Source of the DNA: a virus
Direction: 5' to 3' (one strand)
IMG/VR virus record: IMGVR_UViG_3300032224_001181
Coordinates: 1 to 52,469 of that record
DNA: 52,469 nt
Shown: in pieces, positions 34,812 through 43,893 of the stretch
Position numbering within the stretch: the first letter of the stretch is position 1
Layout: every line of letters starts with the position of its first letter
Notes under the pieces: model-generated
Database searches by the model: none
What the model was told of the DNA's origin: nothing
Seen by the model: only the letters and a program-made list of their open reading frames with translations
Position numbers and translations under genes: made by a program

Positions 34812-36073
34812 ATATAATTGTTGAACTCCGGTGTTACTTTAAAGAAACTTTGACTCCGTGTCTTATCTAGCTTGGTATTGAAGTCTACACACTCGCTCCA
34901 TAGATGTGTAGTATTTTTTGAAGTAATAAAGTTAATCACTCCGTCAATCTGCTTGTTGGTAATGTCTAATAAAATAGGATTAGCTTTAACGTGTTTAAAT
35001 TCTGGAACACGCAACTTAACAGCATTAAGTCTTTTAATTGCCATTGACTTTAACTCGTTAGGCAGTACTTGTATAGACAGCACATTAGGGTAATTGACCA
35101 TGTTAGTATAGAATACAATGCCTAAGTCATCTAGGAAATATTCTATCATCTTATCTAATATTAGTACATTACTTACTTGGACAGCAACGGCCCCAACGAC
35201 TCTGCTGACGTTTGAGATTGTCTGTATCGTTTTAATATTCTCCACAACTTCAGAGAAGTTAGCGTTACCACGTATGTACTCGTAAACATCACCAATGCCA
35301 TCAATGCTGACATTAACGGCAACTGATCTAAAATGTGGCCAATATTCATGTATAGTTCTTCCTTTTGAAATTCCTAATGTTGTGCCATTAGTAGCATATT
35401 TGATTTCTATTTGATGCCCGTAGGGTTTCAACATATCTAGTATTTGAAAATGTTGAGGATCCATTAGAGGCTCGCCGCCTGCAAACTCTACACGACGGAA
35501 GTAAGGCAATAGCTTCTCAAATGATTCCCACCAATTAGGATTATCCTCAAACTTATCCAAGTAGGGTTTCTTCATTAGGTTAAGCTCTTGTATTGCCTTG
35601 ACCATAAAGTTGTTTTCTTTAACATAGAACTCTTCTACTTCTTTCCAATCATTCCAGCTTGTACTATCCATAGGATGGCACATACGACATTTAAGATTAC
35701 ATAAGTTATTAAGTTTAATTTCTATTGTAGGAAACTTAAACGACATAGTCATTTCTGGATGCAGGTGGTCTAATGCATTTGGATACAGATTAATTCGACT
35801 TTCAGGGATAGTGTCTTTGATATGGCGCTGACGTAGACTTTCAACTCCTTGGTCTTCTAATCCAAAACATGGAGCACATTCGGATGGTCTTTCTCCGGAC
35901 AACACCTGTCTTCGTATCCTGCGCATCGTGTCGTTATTCCAAATTTGTTCTAATGTATTATCTTGTATATTGCCAACAGGATGGCTACGGCAACACACTT
36001 GTATAGCACCGTCTTCTCTAGTAGCTAACCCAGTAAATGGATGCATACAAAATGTTTTACTTTGAAAGCTCAT
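34808..36073 (-). CDS. twitch-domain radical SAM protein
   Basis: A 421-residue protein. N-terminal Cys9 (FCMHPF), Cys27-Cys28 (QVCCRS) and Cys66/Cys69 (CAPC) are the auxiliary cluster ligands; CNLKCRMC is at 125-132 and AGGEPL at about 197. Same architecture as the 30924 protein. A typical LSGERPSEC link between the two cysteine groups is present. It overlaps the upstream oxygenase gene by 17 bases. Confidence 0.87.
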   Translation of the reverse strand: MSFQSKTFCMHPFTGLATREDGAIQVCCRSHPVGNIQDNTLEQIWNNDTMRRIRRQVLSGERPSECAPCFGLEDQGVESLRQRHIKDTIPESRINLYPNALDHLHPEMTMSFKFPTIEIKLNNLCNLKCRMCHPMDSTSWNDWKEVEEFYVKENNFMVKAIQELNLMKKPYLDKFEDNPNWWESFEKLLPYFRRVEFAGGEPLMDPQHFQILDMLKPYGHQIEIKYATNGTTLGISKGRTIHEYWPHFRSVAVNVSIDGIGDVYEYIRGNANFSEVVENIKTIQTISNVSRVVGAVAVQVSNVLILDKMIEYFLDDLGIVFYTNMVNYPNVLSIQVLPNELKSMAIKRLNAVKLRVPEFKHVKANPILLDITNKQIDGVINFITSKNTTHLWSECVDFNTKLDKTRSQSFFKVTPEFNNYI

Positions 36074-36785
36074 ATTGTTTTTTATAACTCCTAACTATTA
36101 ATTCATAAAACTCATTTTTCTTCGATCCGATGAGACCGTGCCCAATCATATGGAGTCTTCTCTGCTTGCTGTAATTAATTACTGAATGATCATTTGTAAT
36201 GTTAACCAATATTGCTTTTCCCGAATTCCACGGAACAACTCCGTGATCGCGCAATGTCATATAACATAACCTAGGATGAAAGATAGCAATATTGATAGGT
36301 ATAATATGATCAAGTATATTGTCTACATTAGGGTTATCGTTGTGTGGTCCAACATATCCGGCCGAGTCAACACTCATAAATCTTACTCTAAGTAATTTTT
36401 CAAAAGGAAGTGATTCCCAGAAGGCTTTGATAGTAGGAGTAATTTCACTTAATTCAGTCCAATGATATGCATCGACAGGTTCATTAAAATTGGTGCCAGT
36501 AACTGTAGTTCCCAAACCGTGAATACACGCAGAAGTCCACCCTAGGTGGTTTTCTCCTTCTCTATGGTCAACCAGATAAGGCAACGCCTGTGTAGATTCT
36601 ATTAACCATTGCTCTAGGTCTATAGTAAGATCGAGCTCTATCCACCCTATAGGCTGTGCAAAAATCCACTTGGCTATTTCTTCGTCGGAGACTAGATCTT
36701 CTGGAATTTTAGTTGGCTTCCACGAACACGATTTATTGTTTTGGTAAAATGTCTCTGCTGACTGCATGGTTATATTTAATGCCAT
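36057..36785 (-). CDS. aspartyl/asparaginyl-hydroxylase-like oxygenase
   Basis: A 242-residue protein. HND lies in YVGPHNDNPNVD, then INIAIFHP and a distal His in NDHSVINYSKQRRLHMIG, whose HxVxNxSxxxR layout is that of aspartyl/asparaginyl beta-hydroxylases (His for Fe, Arg for 2-oxoglutarate). It is first in a minus operon with three radical SAM genes, suggesting joint action on one substrate. The N-terminal 60 residues are outside the fold. The gap to the divergent plus operon is only 23 bases. Confidence 0.68.
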   Translation of the reverse strand: MALNITMQSAETFYQNNKSCSWKPTKIPEDLVSDEEIAKWIFAQPIGWIELDLTIDLEQWLIESTQALPYLVDHREGENHLGWTSACIHGLGTTVTGTNFNEPVDAYHWTELSEITPTIKAFWESLPFEKLLRVRFMSVDSAGYVGPHNDNPNVDNILDHIIPINIAIFHPRLCYMTLRDHGVVPWNSGKAILVNITNDHSVINYSKQRRLHMIGHGLIGSKKNEFYELIVRSYKKQYELSK

Positions 36786-36795
36786 TAAAGTAGTA

Positions 36796-36803
36796 GATAA
36801 ATA
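36796..36803 (+). promoter_or_regulatory. late-promoter-like octamer GATAAATA
   Basis: It ends 5 bases before the ATG at 36809. With T4 late spacing the transcript would begin at or very near the ATG itself, giving a leaderless message for the long 36809-46140 operon. No Shine-Dalgarno precedes that ATG, which agrees. Confidence 0.45.
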
Positions 36804-36808
36804 TTTCT

Positions 36809-37480
36809 ATGTTACATAAGATACCATTTACAGTACCGCCAGATTTGATTGATAATGTAGTGTCAAAAATAAACGGAACTGATACTATTACAATAAATCA
36901 ACCAACTGGAGATTTCTTTTACGACAATTGGGAATTAAAATCAGAGTATAAAGATACTGCCATTGAGCACATTTATTCCAGTTTACCAAAAAGAAAAGGT
37001 GAAGCAAGGATTATAAGTTTATCTGGTGGAGAAGCATATTCTAGTCATGCCGATATAGATGATAGGTATCATCTAAACTTATCAGGAGATAGATCCTTTT
37101 TAATTGATCTAGATAATCGAACAATGCACGAAACGCAAACAGATGGTTGTTGGTATCTAATGGATGCAGGCAGGAAACATTCTGCTGTTAATTTTGGTTA
37201 CAAAATACGGTATCAGTTAGTAGTTAGAAAACTGCTAGACAAAGGAAATATCAAAGAACCAATCAATGTTAAAATTACAGTCAAGGAAAATATCAATCTT
37301 GATACCGCTAGATTTATTTTTGACGATGTAATAAGCAGTTGTCTTAATATTATTAACAAAGAAGGATTTTTAGATAATTTTAGTTATTCTAATAATGTTA
37401 TAAAATTTACAACAGATGCACAGCATGTTTATAAACTAGAAGATATACTACCAAAAGAATTTAAAATGGAAATAATATGA
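36809..37480 (+). CDS. Fe(II)/2OG oxygenase-like protein with C-terminal extension
   Basis: A 223-residue protein. HAD lies in AYSSHADIDDRY (about residues 87-89), the distal His in GRKHSAVNFGYKIRYQLV with Arg after it. The oxygenase part ends near residue 145; the last 75 residues are a separate alpha/beta segment with no motif I recognise. First gene of a ten-gene plus operon. No Shine-Dalgarno. Confidence 0.6.
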   Translation: MLHKIPFTVPPDLIDNVVSKINGTDTITINQPTGDFFYDNWELKSEYKDTAIEHIYSSLPKRKGEARIISLSGGEAYSSHADIDDRYHLNLSGDRSFLIDLDNRTMHETQTDGCWYLMDAGRKHSAVNFGYKIRYQLVVRKLLDKGNIKEPINVKITVKENINLDTARFIFDDVISSCLNIINKEGFLDNFSYSNNVIKFTTDAQHVYKLEDILPKEFKMEII

Positions 37481-37827
37481 GTTGGGGATACCACCTTTTA
37501 CTTGATTGTTCTGAGTGCAATCAAAGCATCGATAATGATACAATAATTGAAAAATTTGTTGTAGAGTTGATACCTGCTATAGGTATGCAAGCAGTTGATG
37601 GCCCTCGAATAGAATATCTCCTCCCTAAGACTCCTAATGCGGGCTATAGTATGATGCAAATGATACAAACAAGCAATATCACTGCTCACTTTGTTAGTGC
37701 TACCAGGGACGGATACATCGATCTGTTTAGTTGCAAGAAATTTAACAAAGATATTGTTACTGCATTGGTTAAAAAATACTTTAATCCAAAGATCATTAAA
37801 GAAACATTTTTAGAGAGACAAGCATAA
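37477..37827 (+). CDS. speD: S-adenosylmethionine decarboxylase (SpeD/SpeH type)
   Basis: A 116-residue protein of the short bacterial class. SNITAHF holds Ser66 (the self-cleavage site that becomes pyruvoyl) and His71; IDLFSCKKF holds Cys86, matching Ser63, His68 and Cys83 of Thermotoga AdoMetDC. The Glu before the serine is Thr here, which may alter processing. It makes decarboxylated AdoMet, the aminopropyl donor for spermidine; no aminopropyltransferase is in the window. speD occurs in many marine phages. Coupled to both neighbours (ATGA, TAATG). Confidence 0.88.
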   Translation: MSWGYHLLLDCSECNQSIDNDTIIEKFVVELIPAIGMQAVDGPRIEYLLPKTPNAGYSMMQMIQTSNITAHFVSATRDGYIDLFSCKKFNKDIVTALVKKYFNPKIIKETFLERQA

Positions 37828-39413
37828 TGAGGATAGTTATTGTAGGCGGTGGCACTGCTGGCTGGATGACTGCCGGCTATCTTTCAAAGTATTACAAGGA
37901 TAGCACGATTACTGTTGTAGAATCTCCAACGATACCTAAAATCGGAGTAGGAGAAAGTGTTACTCCTCACGTAACTAATTTCTTTGACGAGATAGGAGTA
38001 GATAGGCATCATTGGATGAAACATACTTCTGCTGTGTACAAATTAGCTAACAAATTTGTTAACTGGAAAAAAGGACAAGGCGAAAGCGAATACTTTAGTT
38101 TTACATACACTACATCAGCAGATAGCTTTTACAAAGATATAACTCCCGCCATATCAAAGGAAGATTTTTCAGGAAGGGTTGATATTGAACGGACTACAGA
38201 CTACTTGATAGAAATGGCAAAGCGTGGTGACATTGACCGGTTTGACAAGTATTTTAATCCACAGTTTCATTACATGGAAAAGAATGCAAGTCCGTTCATA
38301 GATGATGATATGTTACTAAATGGTCCTTTTAGTTTTAGTCAACACATCAATGCAGAACTTGCTGGTAATTATATTAGAGATTATATAGCTGTTCCTAATG
38401 GTGTAGTACACATCATTGCAACAGTTACTACAGTTAATCACGAAGGTGATAGTATATCAAGTATAGAGTTAGATAATGATGCTAAACTAACTGCTGATCT
38501 CTTTATAGATTGTACAGGATTCCACAAGGCTCTTATCACAGAACTAGGTTGGAAAGAAAAGATTTACAGCGATCACCCGATCGATAGTGCGTGGGTATGT
38601 CAAACAAACTACACAGACCAAGATAAAGAACTGGTAAATTATACACAAAGTATTGCAGAGCCTCACGGTTGGAGATTTAAAATAGGGCTGTACCATAGAA
38701 TGGGCAATGGTTACTGTTTTAGTTCTAAACATGTTAGTCCTGAAGATGCACTTGCACACTTTGAGAAACAGATAGGTCCACAAAAAACTAAACCTAGACT
38801 AATCAAATGGCAACCAAAGCGATTAGAAAAATTTGGAAGTGGTAATGTTGCCGCAATTGGGCTAAGTTGTGGGTTCGTCGAGCCATTAGAAGCTAATGCA
38901 TTATATACTATTATTACCAGTATTCGAAGACTTAATAATGTAATAGAAGAATATCAACATACTAAAGAATTTGATTTTAGCAAGTATAACGAAAAGATGT
39001 CATATACTATTGATGATATTGCAGATTTTATATTGGTACACTATACCCTAAGTTCTAGAACAGATACTGCTTTCTGGATTGATATGCAGGCACTAGGTAA
39101 AAAACTCAATCATAAAGACCTAGTATGGAACAAGTACAATCATACTAATAATTCTATGTATGGAGCTATCACAGGATATACGCTCTTTCCAGATTACATG
39201 TGGTGCCAACTTGCTATATCGTGGGGCATGCATGATATATATTCGCCAAAGATCAACGAACACACGTACAATATTGCAAGACATCACTATCAATACAGCG
39301 AAAAGAAACACAATATGATATCATCAGTTGTTGATAAAAATAGTGCATGGCACAAACAGTTTATATTCGATGGACTAACACCATTAGAATGGGAAGAAAA
39401 ATATATAAAATGA
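37827..39413 (+). CDS. flavin-dependent (tryptophan-type) halogenase
   Basis: A full-length 528-residue halogenase. GGGTAGW (7-13) is the FAD loop and family signature, Lys72 in YKLANKFVNW aligns with the catalytic lysine, VGESVTPHV the pyrophosphate region, and GFVEPLEANALY (about 349-360) the flavin-side block. The WxWxIP motif reads WRFKIG near residue 282, another aromatic substitution plus loss of the Pro. The enzyme needs FADH2 from a reductase not seen here. It sits in an operon with AdoMet decarboxylase and amidinotransferase, so the halogenated substrate may be a small molecule made there. Only distantly related to the left-edge halogenase. Confidence 0.9.
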   Translation: MRIVIVGGGTAGWMTAGYLSKYYKDSTITVVESPTIPKIGVGESVTPHVTNFFDEIGVDRHHWMKHTSAVYKLANKFVNWKKGQGESEYFSFTYTTSADSFYKDITPAISKEDFSGRVDIERTTDYLIEMAKRGDIDRFDKYFNPQFHYMEKNASPFIDDDMLLNGPFSFSQHINAELAGNYIRDYIAVPNGVVHIIATVTTVNHEGDSISSIELDNDAKLTADLFIDCTGFHKALITELGWKEKIYSDHPIDSAWVCQTNYTDQDKELVNYTQSIAEPHGWRFKIGLYHRMGNGYCFSSKHVSPEDALAHFEKQIGPQKTKPRLIKWQPKRLEKFGSGNVAAIGLSCGFVEPLEANALYTIITSIRRLNNVIEEYQHTKEFDFSKYNEKMSYTIDDIADFILVHYTLSSRTDTAFWIDMQALGKKLNHKDLVWNKYNHTNNSMYGAITGYTLFPDYMWCQLAISWGMHDIYSPKINEHTYNIARHHYQYSEKKHNMISSVVDKNSAWHKQFIFDGLTPLEWEEKYIK

Positions 39414-39826
39414 TTAAAGACTGGATTACTAATATTTCAATTCCTCATAAAGAATTAGACGGAATGCCTGTATGCCCTTATGCTAAGTCGTCTGAGTATA
39501 CAGTCATAGAAACAGACGGGAGTGATATCAGCCCCCCTCCGTGGGACTTTGAACTTATCGTTTATAAGTTACCTGATGAATATTCAATAGATGAATTATC
39601 TGATATCGCAACAGAGTACAACAACATATATCCAGAGATGGTGTTTTTGCCGGACCATAAAGATAAAGATACATTTATAAACGGTATACAAACCAATAAC
39701 GGAAAATACAATCTTATTCTATGTCAATGGAGAGATAATTTAGAAACAGCCAGAACGAAATTGTCTAATACATCTTATTACAGCTTTTGGGACAGTGAGT
39801 ATTTAAAAGAGATATTAAACACATGA
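39410..39826 (+). CDS. conserved small protein of halogenase operon
   Basis: I start it at the ATG at 39410 (138 residues) because it overlaps the halogenase stop as ATGA; an upstream extension to 39347 lies inside the halogenase gene. The N-terminal WITNISIPHKELDGMPVCPYA contains a conserved-looking MPVCPYA block that I recall in proteins near phage or bacterial halogenases, but without a function. The rest is acidic with an alpha/beta pattern (FELIVYKLPDEYSIDELSD). A partner or carrier for the halogenase is possible. Confidence 0.5.
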   Translation: MIKDWITNISIPHKELDGMPVCPYAKSSEYTVIETDGSDISPPPWDFELIVYKLPDEYSIDELSDIATEYNNIYPEMVFLPDHKDKDTFINGIQTNNGKYNLILCQWRDNLETARTKLSNTSYYSFWDSEYLKEILNT

Positions 39827-40818
39827 TATGGACAGAGTGGGATCCTTTAGAAGAAATCATCGTTGGCGATTGTAGTCCTATAGCAAGTAATAAAGATCTT
39901 GCAAGGATATTACAGGAAACCAAAGAAGATTTAGATACATTAGCAGATTATCTAATCAGCATGGGCATAAAAGTATACCGCCCTAATGTTGATAAAAATC
40001 CTGCAATGTCTCCTATTGTTCCTCGCGATCAATACTTAGTATATGGTAGTACTATTTTACAAACATATACCAGCATGCCAGACAGATTCTCCGATGGCCT
40101 AAATTATAACGAAATTTTTGTAGAGTTATTCAAAGAAGGACATAACTGGATCAGTCAGCCGCCTCCTGTGTTGTCTACTCTTAAAGAAACAGACAAATGG
40201 TGGAATGAAGGTAAGCACATATATCACGACCTAAACAAGAATAAAATTCTATGGCATACTGCTACTATGTTTAAGTGCGGTGATGCATTAATAACAAATA
40301 AACAAGGACCCGGGACAGCATTAGGGCTAGAATGGATGCAACGTAATTTACCCAATACTCGAATTATTGAAAACGATAAGTGGGGTCATATTGATCACGG
40401 ATTTTTTATGATAAACGATGATACTGTCATCTGTATCAATCCGTCCTGGGTTCCTGACTGCTTACAAGATAAGAAACTAATTGTAATAGAAGATTATATT
40501 GAGGTATTGGATTATAGCAAGATAGTAGAAGACTTTTCTACTACCACAGGAACATTGAGCCAAGAGTGGATAGACAAATGGCTTAACGAGTGGAAAGGTT
40601 ATGTCCAAGACGTTGCGTTTGATAGTAATGTTTTAGTAATAGATTCTAACAATGTGTTGTTTTCTAGCTCTCAACCAAAATTATTTGAATTTTTAGAGCA
40701 ACAAGGAATTACTTGCCATGTTGTAAACATGCGACACAGTATGTTCTGGGAAGGTGGTATACATTGTCTAACACTCGATGTCAAACGCAAAGGAAGCCGC
40801 AGAGTAATCTGTAAATAG
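39823..40818 (+). CDS. amidinotransferase (glycine/inosamine amidinotransferase-like)
   Basis: A 331-residue protein of the guanidino-group-modifying superfamily. WDPLEEIIVGD opens it; PRDQYLVYG, GHIDHGFF (His for catalysis) and MFWEGGIHCLTLDVKR with nucleophile Cys315 match arginine:glycine and inosamine amidinotransferases, in which the Cys forms an amidino-thioether. It would transfer an amidino group from arginine to an amine, creating a guanidino compound. Beside AdoMet decarboxylase and a class III aminotransferase, an amine acceptor could be a polyamine or amino-sugar, but this is inference. Coupled by ATGA. Confidence 0.88.
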   Translation: MIWTEWDPLEEIIVGDCSPIASNKDLARILQETKEDLDTLADYLISMGIKVYRPNVDKNPAMSPIVPRDQYLVYGSTILQTYTSMPDRFSDGLNYNEIFVELFKEGHNWISQPPPVLSTLKETDKWWNEGKHIYHDLNKNKILWHTATMFKCGDALITNKQGPGTALGLEWMQRNLPNTRIIENDKWGHIDHGFFMINDDTVICINPSWVPDCLQDKKLIVIEDYIEVLDYSKIVEDFSTTTGTLSQEWIDKWLNEWKGYVQDVAFDSNVLVIDSNNVLFSSSQPKLFEFLEQQGITCHVVNMRHSMFWEGGIHCLTLDVKRKGSRRVICK

Positions 40819-40822
40819 AACT

Positions 40823-42733
40823 ATGAATAGTGTATACCTAATACAAGCAGAGATTACCTCTGGTCCAGTTAATGAACATTACCTGCCGTTCTCTGTAGGC
40901 TGCATTTGGGCGTATGCCAATCAGTTTGACTATGTAAAAGACAATTACGAACTAAAAGACGTGATATGGCGCAGAGAAAGACAACAAGATGTACTAGATA
41001 GAATAGTAGACCCTACGATTGTGGGATTTAGTTGCTATGTTTGGAATCATAATTGGAATTTGACTCTTGCTAAAAAAATCAAAGACAAGTATCCAAACTG
41101 TTTGATTGTATTTGGAGGCCCCAGTGTAAGCGAAAGCTGGTTAGAGAATGACTTTATTGATGTAGCTATGTTTGGTGAGGGCGAAGAAGCATGGGCTAAG
41201 TTACTAAAGATGCATGTAGAAGGGAAAGACCTTCCTAGATATTGGAATAATCCTAGACAGAAGAATATTGAACATTATCCTAGTCCCTATCTAACAGGGT
41301 TCTTTGATAAAATTATTGAGGACAATCCAGACGTTAGTTGGTTTATGATGCTAGAAACCAACAGAGGCTGTCCTTACCATTGCACATTCTGTGGGTGGGG
41401 TGCTGACTATCTTAACAAACTTAAAGTATTTGATTTAAACCGTGTTGATGACGAAATCAAATGGGCTATTACACATAACATTCACTGGGTCTTCATTATT
41501 GATGCTAACTCTGGTATCCTTAAAGAACGGGATGTTGAAATTGCATGGATGATACGCAGAGCTATTGAAACACCAGAAAGCAAGATTAGACGAGTTACAT
41601 TTAATCATGCAAAGAATTTAAACGAGTCGTGTTTTGAAATGGAAAGGATCATACAAGACTGGACTTATGGTCTAGAGATAGCAATTCAGAGCATGCATGC
41701 TCCTACATTAGAAGCAAGCAAGCGATTCAACATGGGTACTAATAATCTAAAGAAAGCCTATGCATTGTGTAAAAAACACGGCATTAGATATTACACCGAG
41801 TTAGTGTTAGGGCTACCTTTAGAAACCAAAGATACTTACATTAACGGACTTATGCAATTGATAGAGTTTGGCCAACACGACTCAGTTAAAACTTATCCGT
41901 GTACTGTTATTCCCAACAGTGAAATGGACACAAAAGAATATCAAGAGCAGTATGGAATTAAACTAATCTATCCTAAAGACATGTATCGTAGTCCAGAAGA
42001 ACGAGTATGGGATGTTGAGGATAATAGTTCAGAAACAATAGCTATGGTTTCTTCTACATCTAGCGCATCTAGCCAAGACTTAGCTGATTGCTTTTCCTAC
42101 AGCTGGATGATGAGTCAGTTTCACTATCTAGGTATTACTCAGATAACTTCCAAGTATTTGTTTTATATGAAATCAATAAGTTATAGAAGTTTCTATGACA
42201 GGCTCTACGAAGAACTTTTAATGGATCCAATTGGCGGACCTATCTTACAAGATGTTGAGGAAATATTAATTAATTATTTTTTACGCGGAGAGGTTCCAAA
42301 GGTTGAAAAATATAAGAATGTTGTAGCATTAACATTATCTGAAAGTTATTGCATAGACAACATTATTCAAAATCAAGATCATTTTATTGATTTAGGTATT
42401 AGAATAGCGAAAGAATTTACAGATGTTGATCAAAGCATAATTGATCTACAGTATGCTTACATGAAACGCGGAGCAGTTGAATATCCTTACACACTCAATT
42501 CAACTATCGACATTGACCGCTGGAAGTATTTAGATTGTGTTTATCAAATTGATTCTAAACAATCAGTAAGTCATATGCACGATCAAATGTATTCTAAATT
42601 TTTACAAAAGAATTACATAACAAATCTAACTAGGCCATTTATTGAAAAACACGTAACTGATACATACAAAGGAAATAAGCTATCATTAATTCCTGTAGTA
42701 GTTGAAGTATCTAACAAAGGGCGTGTACTATGA
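40823..42733 (+). CDS. B12-binding-domain radical SAM protein
   Basis: A 636-residue protein. Residues 1-145 have the Rossmann-like B12-binding fold (PTIVGFSCYVWNHNW, CLIVFGGPSVS, VAMFGEGEEAW) but lack the DxHxxG cobalamin-base motif, as in many B12 radical SAM enzymes. CPYHCTFC begins at Cys183. The region VTFNHAKNLNESC and IRYYTELVLGLPLETKD matches the TIM-barrel. A long C-terminal domain (about residues 420-636) has no motif I can name. Such enzymes often methylate or rearrange unactivated carbons. Confidence 0.88.
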   Translation: MNSVYLIQAEITSGPVNEHYLPFSVGCIWAYANQFDYVKDNYELKDVIWRRERQQDVLDRIVDPTIVGFSCYVWNHNWNLTLAKKIKDKYPNCLIVFGGPSVSESWLENDFIDVAMFGEGEEAWAKLLKMHVEGKDLPRYWNNPRQKNIEHYPSPYLTGFFDKIIEDNPDVSWFMMLETNRGCPYHCTFCGWGADYLNKLKVFDLNRVDDEIKWAITHNIHWVFIIDANSGILKERDVEIAWMIRRAIETPESKIRRVTFNHAKNLNESCFEMERIIQDWTYGLEIAIQSMHAPTLEASKRFNMGTNNLKKAYALCKKHGIRYYTELVLGLPLETKDTYINGLMQLIEFGQHDSVKTYPCTVIPNSEMDTKEYQEQYGIKLIYPKDMYRSPEERVWDVEDNSSETIAMVSSTSSASSQDLADCFSYSWMMSQFHYLGITQITSKYLFYMKSISYRSFYDRLYEELLMDPIGGPILQDVEEILINYFLRGEVPKVEKYKNVVALTLSESYCIDNIIQNQDHFIDLGIRIAKEFTDVDQSIIDLQYAYMKRGAVEYPYTLNSTIDIDRWKYLDCVYQIDSKQSVSHMHDQMYSKFLQKNYITNLTRPFIEKHVTDTYKGNKLSLIPVVVEVSNKGRVL

Positions 42734-43893
42734 AATTAATGGGATTTAATGACAGCAATATTAATCGATTGCTTGATAGTATCAAAGGAACTAGGTTAGA
42801 TACGACAGTTTCATTGTGCAATCATTGCCATAGGCACGTTCCTGCATGGAGATACTATACAGACAACAAAGTATATATTGCTAAGTCTTGTGCAATACAC
42901 GGTATTAGTCATCATCTAATTGAAAATGATTACGAATTTTATTCTAATCTATATTACACCCAAGATAACCCAGAGTTTAATTTCAATGGTGGAGTGTTGA
43001 TTGAAGGTAGCGACCGCTGTAACTTAGAATGCCCTCATTGCTATCATTTGCCAGATTCTAATACTAAAGACCCTAGCATAGAATCTTTATTAGATCAAGT
43101 AAGAGCGATGCCTTTAGGAAAGGACGGAGTGCATAGGATTATACTCGCAGGAGCAGAAAGCACATTGCGTAAAGATTTTCCAGAGCTTGTGTTGGCTATT
43201 AGAAGTCTACATCCTGAATTAGATGTAAGTGTTATGACAAACGGAATTAGATTCAATGATAGCGAGTTTGCACGTGAAAGTGTACAAGCAGGGTTAGCCG
43301 GATGTAACATTGGTCTTAATCATCCTGACTATATCAATCACGAAACTATTAGACGTAAACAAATTACAGCCATTGAGAATATGCATCGAGAGAATGTAAA
43401 AATAGGCTATATCAGTTACACTATGGTCAGCTTTGCAGAGCTAGGTGATATATTAACTGAGATAACCAGCAATTTCTGGCAACCTAAGAATTTTAGGATA
43501 CGCAATGGAGCTGAGATTGGTCGCAATGCAACTACTGAACAAACGTTTGTTAGTGATTTATATAAAGCTGTTGAACAATGGTGTTTAGATAATAACAAAT
43601 CATTCAGTCGTATAATAGAAGCAGACAATAATATCTATCATGTTATGGTTAAAATAGAAGATAAAACTGTGCGATTGATTAGTTGGTGTGATGAAAATAA
43701 TATTGACATGGAGGAACTGCGTAGTGGACCTTGGTGCAATTTTGTGCCAGACGGTATTACAAACTTCCTGCATCAAATTATTCGAAGAGATGTATGGAAA
43801 AACAATGGTACTATATTGTTAGACCAGCCGCCCGATCGTTATAAATTTAAAAGGGTAATAGATAATTCTACCTTGGATCTATTAAAATTATGA
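42730..43893 (+). CDS. radical SAM with N-terminal Zn-type cysteine motif (tetraether-synthase/MoaA-like layout)
   Basis: A 387-residue protein. Before the radical SAM motif CNLECPHC (97-104) there is SLCNHCHRHVPAW at 29-40 and KSCAIHG at 52-58. This CxxC...CxxHG layout is typical of radical SAM proteins of the archaeal tetraether-lipid synthase type and related uncharacterised enzymes. The usual GGEPT is AGAESTL (about residue 140). NHPDYINHETIRRKQ and WCNFVPDG regions also fit. Function in phage unknown; the layout suggests action on lipids or other alkyl chains, as inference. Coupled by ATGA at both ends. Confidence 0.82.
   Translation: MKLMGFNDSNINRLLDSIKGTRLDTTVSLCNHCHRHVPAWRYYTDNKVYIAKSCAIHGISHHLIENDYEFYSNLYYTQDNPEFNFNGGVLIEGSDRCNLECPHCYHLPDSNTKDPSIESLLDQVRAMPLGKDGVHRIILAGAESTLRKDFPELVLAIRSLHPELDVSVMTNGIRFNDSEFARESVQAGLAGCNIGLNHPDYINHETIRRKQITAIENMHRENVKIGYISYTMVSFAELGDILTEITSNFWQPKNFRIRNGAEIGRNATTEQTFVSDLYKAVEQWCLDNNKSFSRIIEADNNIYHVMVKIEDKTVRLISWCDENNIDMEELRSGPWCNFVPDGITNFLHQIIRRDVWKNNGTILLDQPPDRYKFKRVIDNSTLDLLKL

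Noticed and set aside
39347-39409. N-terminal extension of the small halogenase-operon protein
   Set aside because: It lies in the halogenase coding sequence; ATGA overlap at 39410 is the usual arrangement here.
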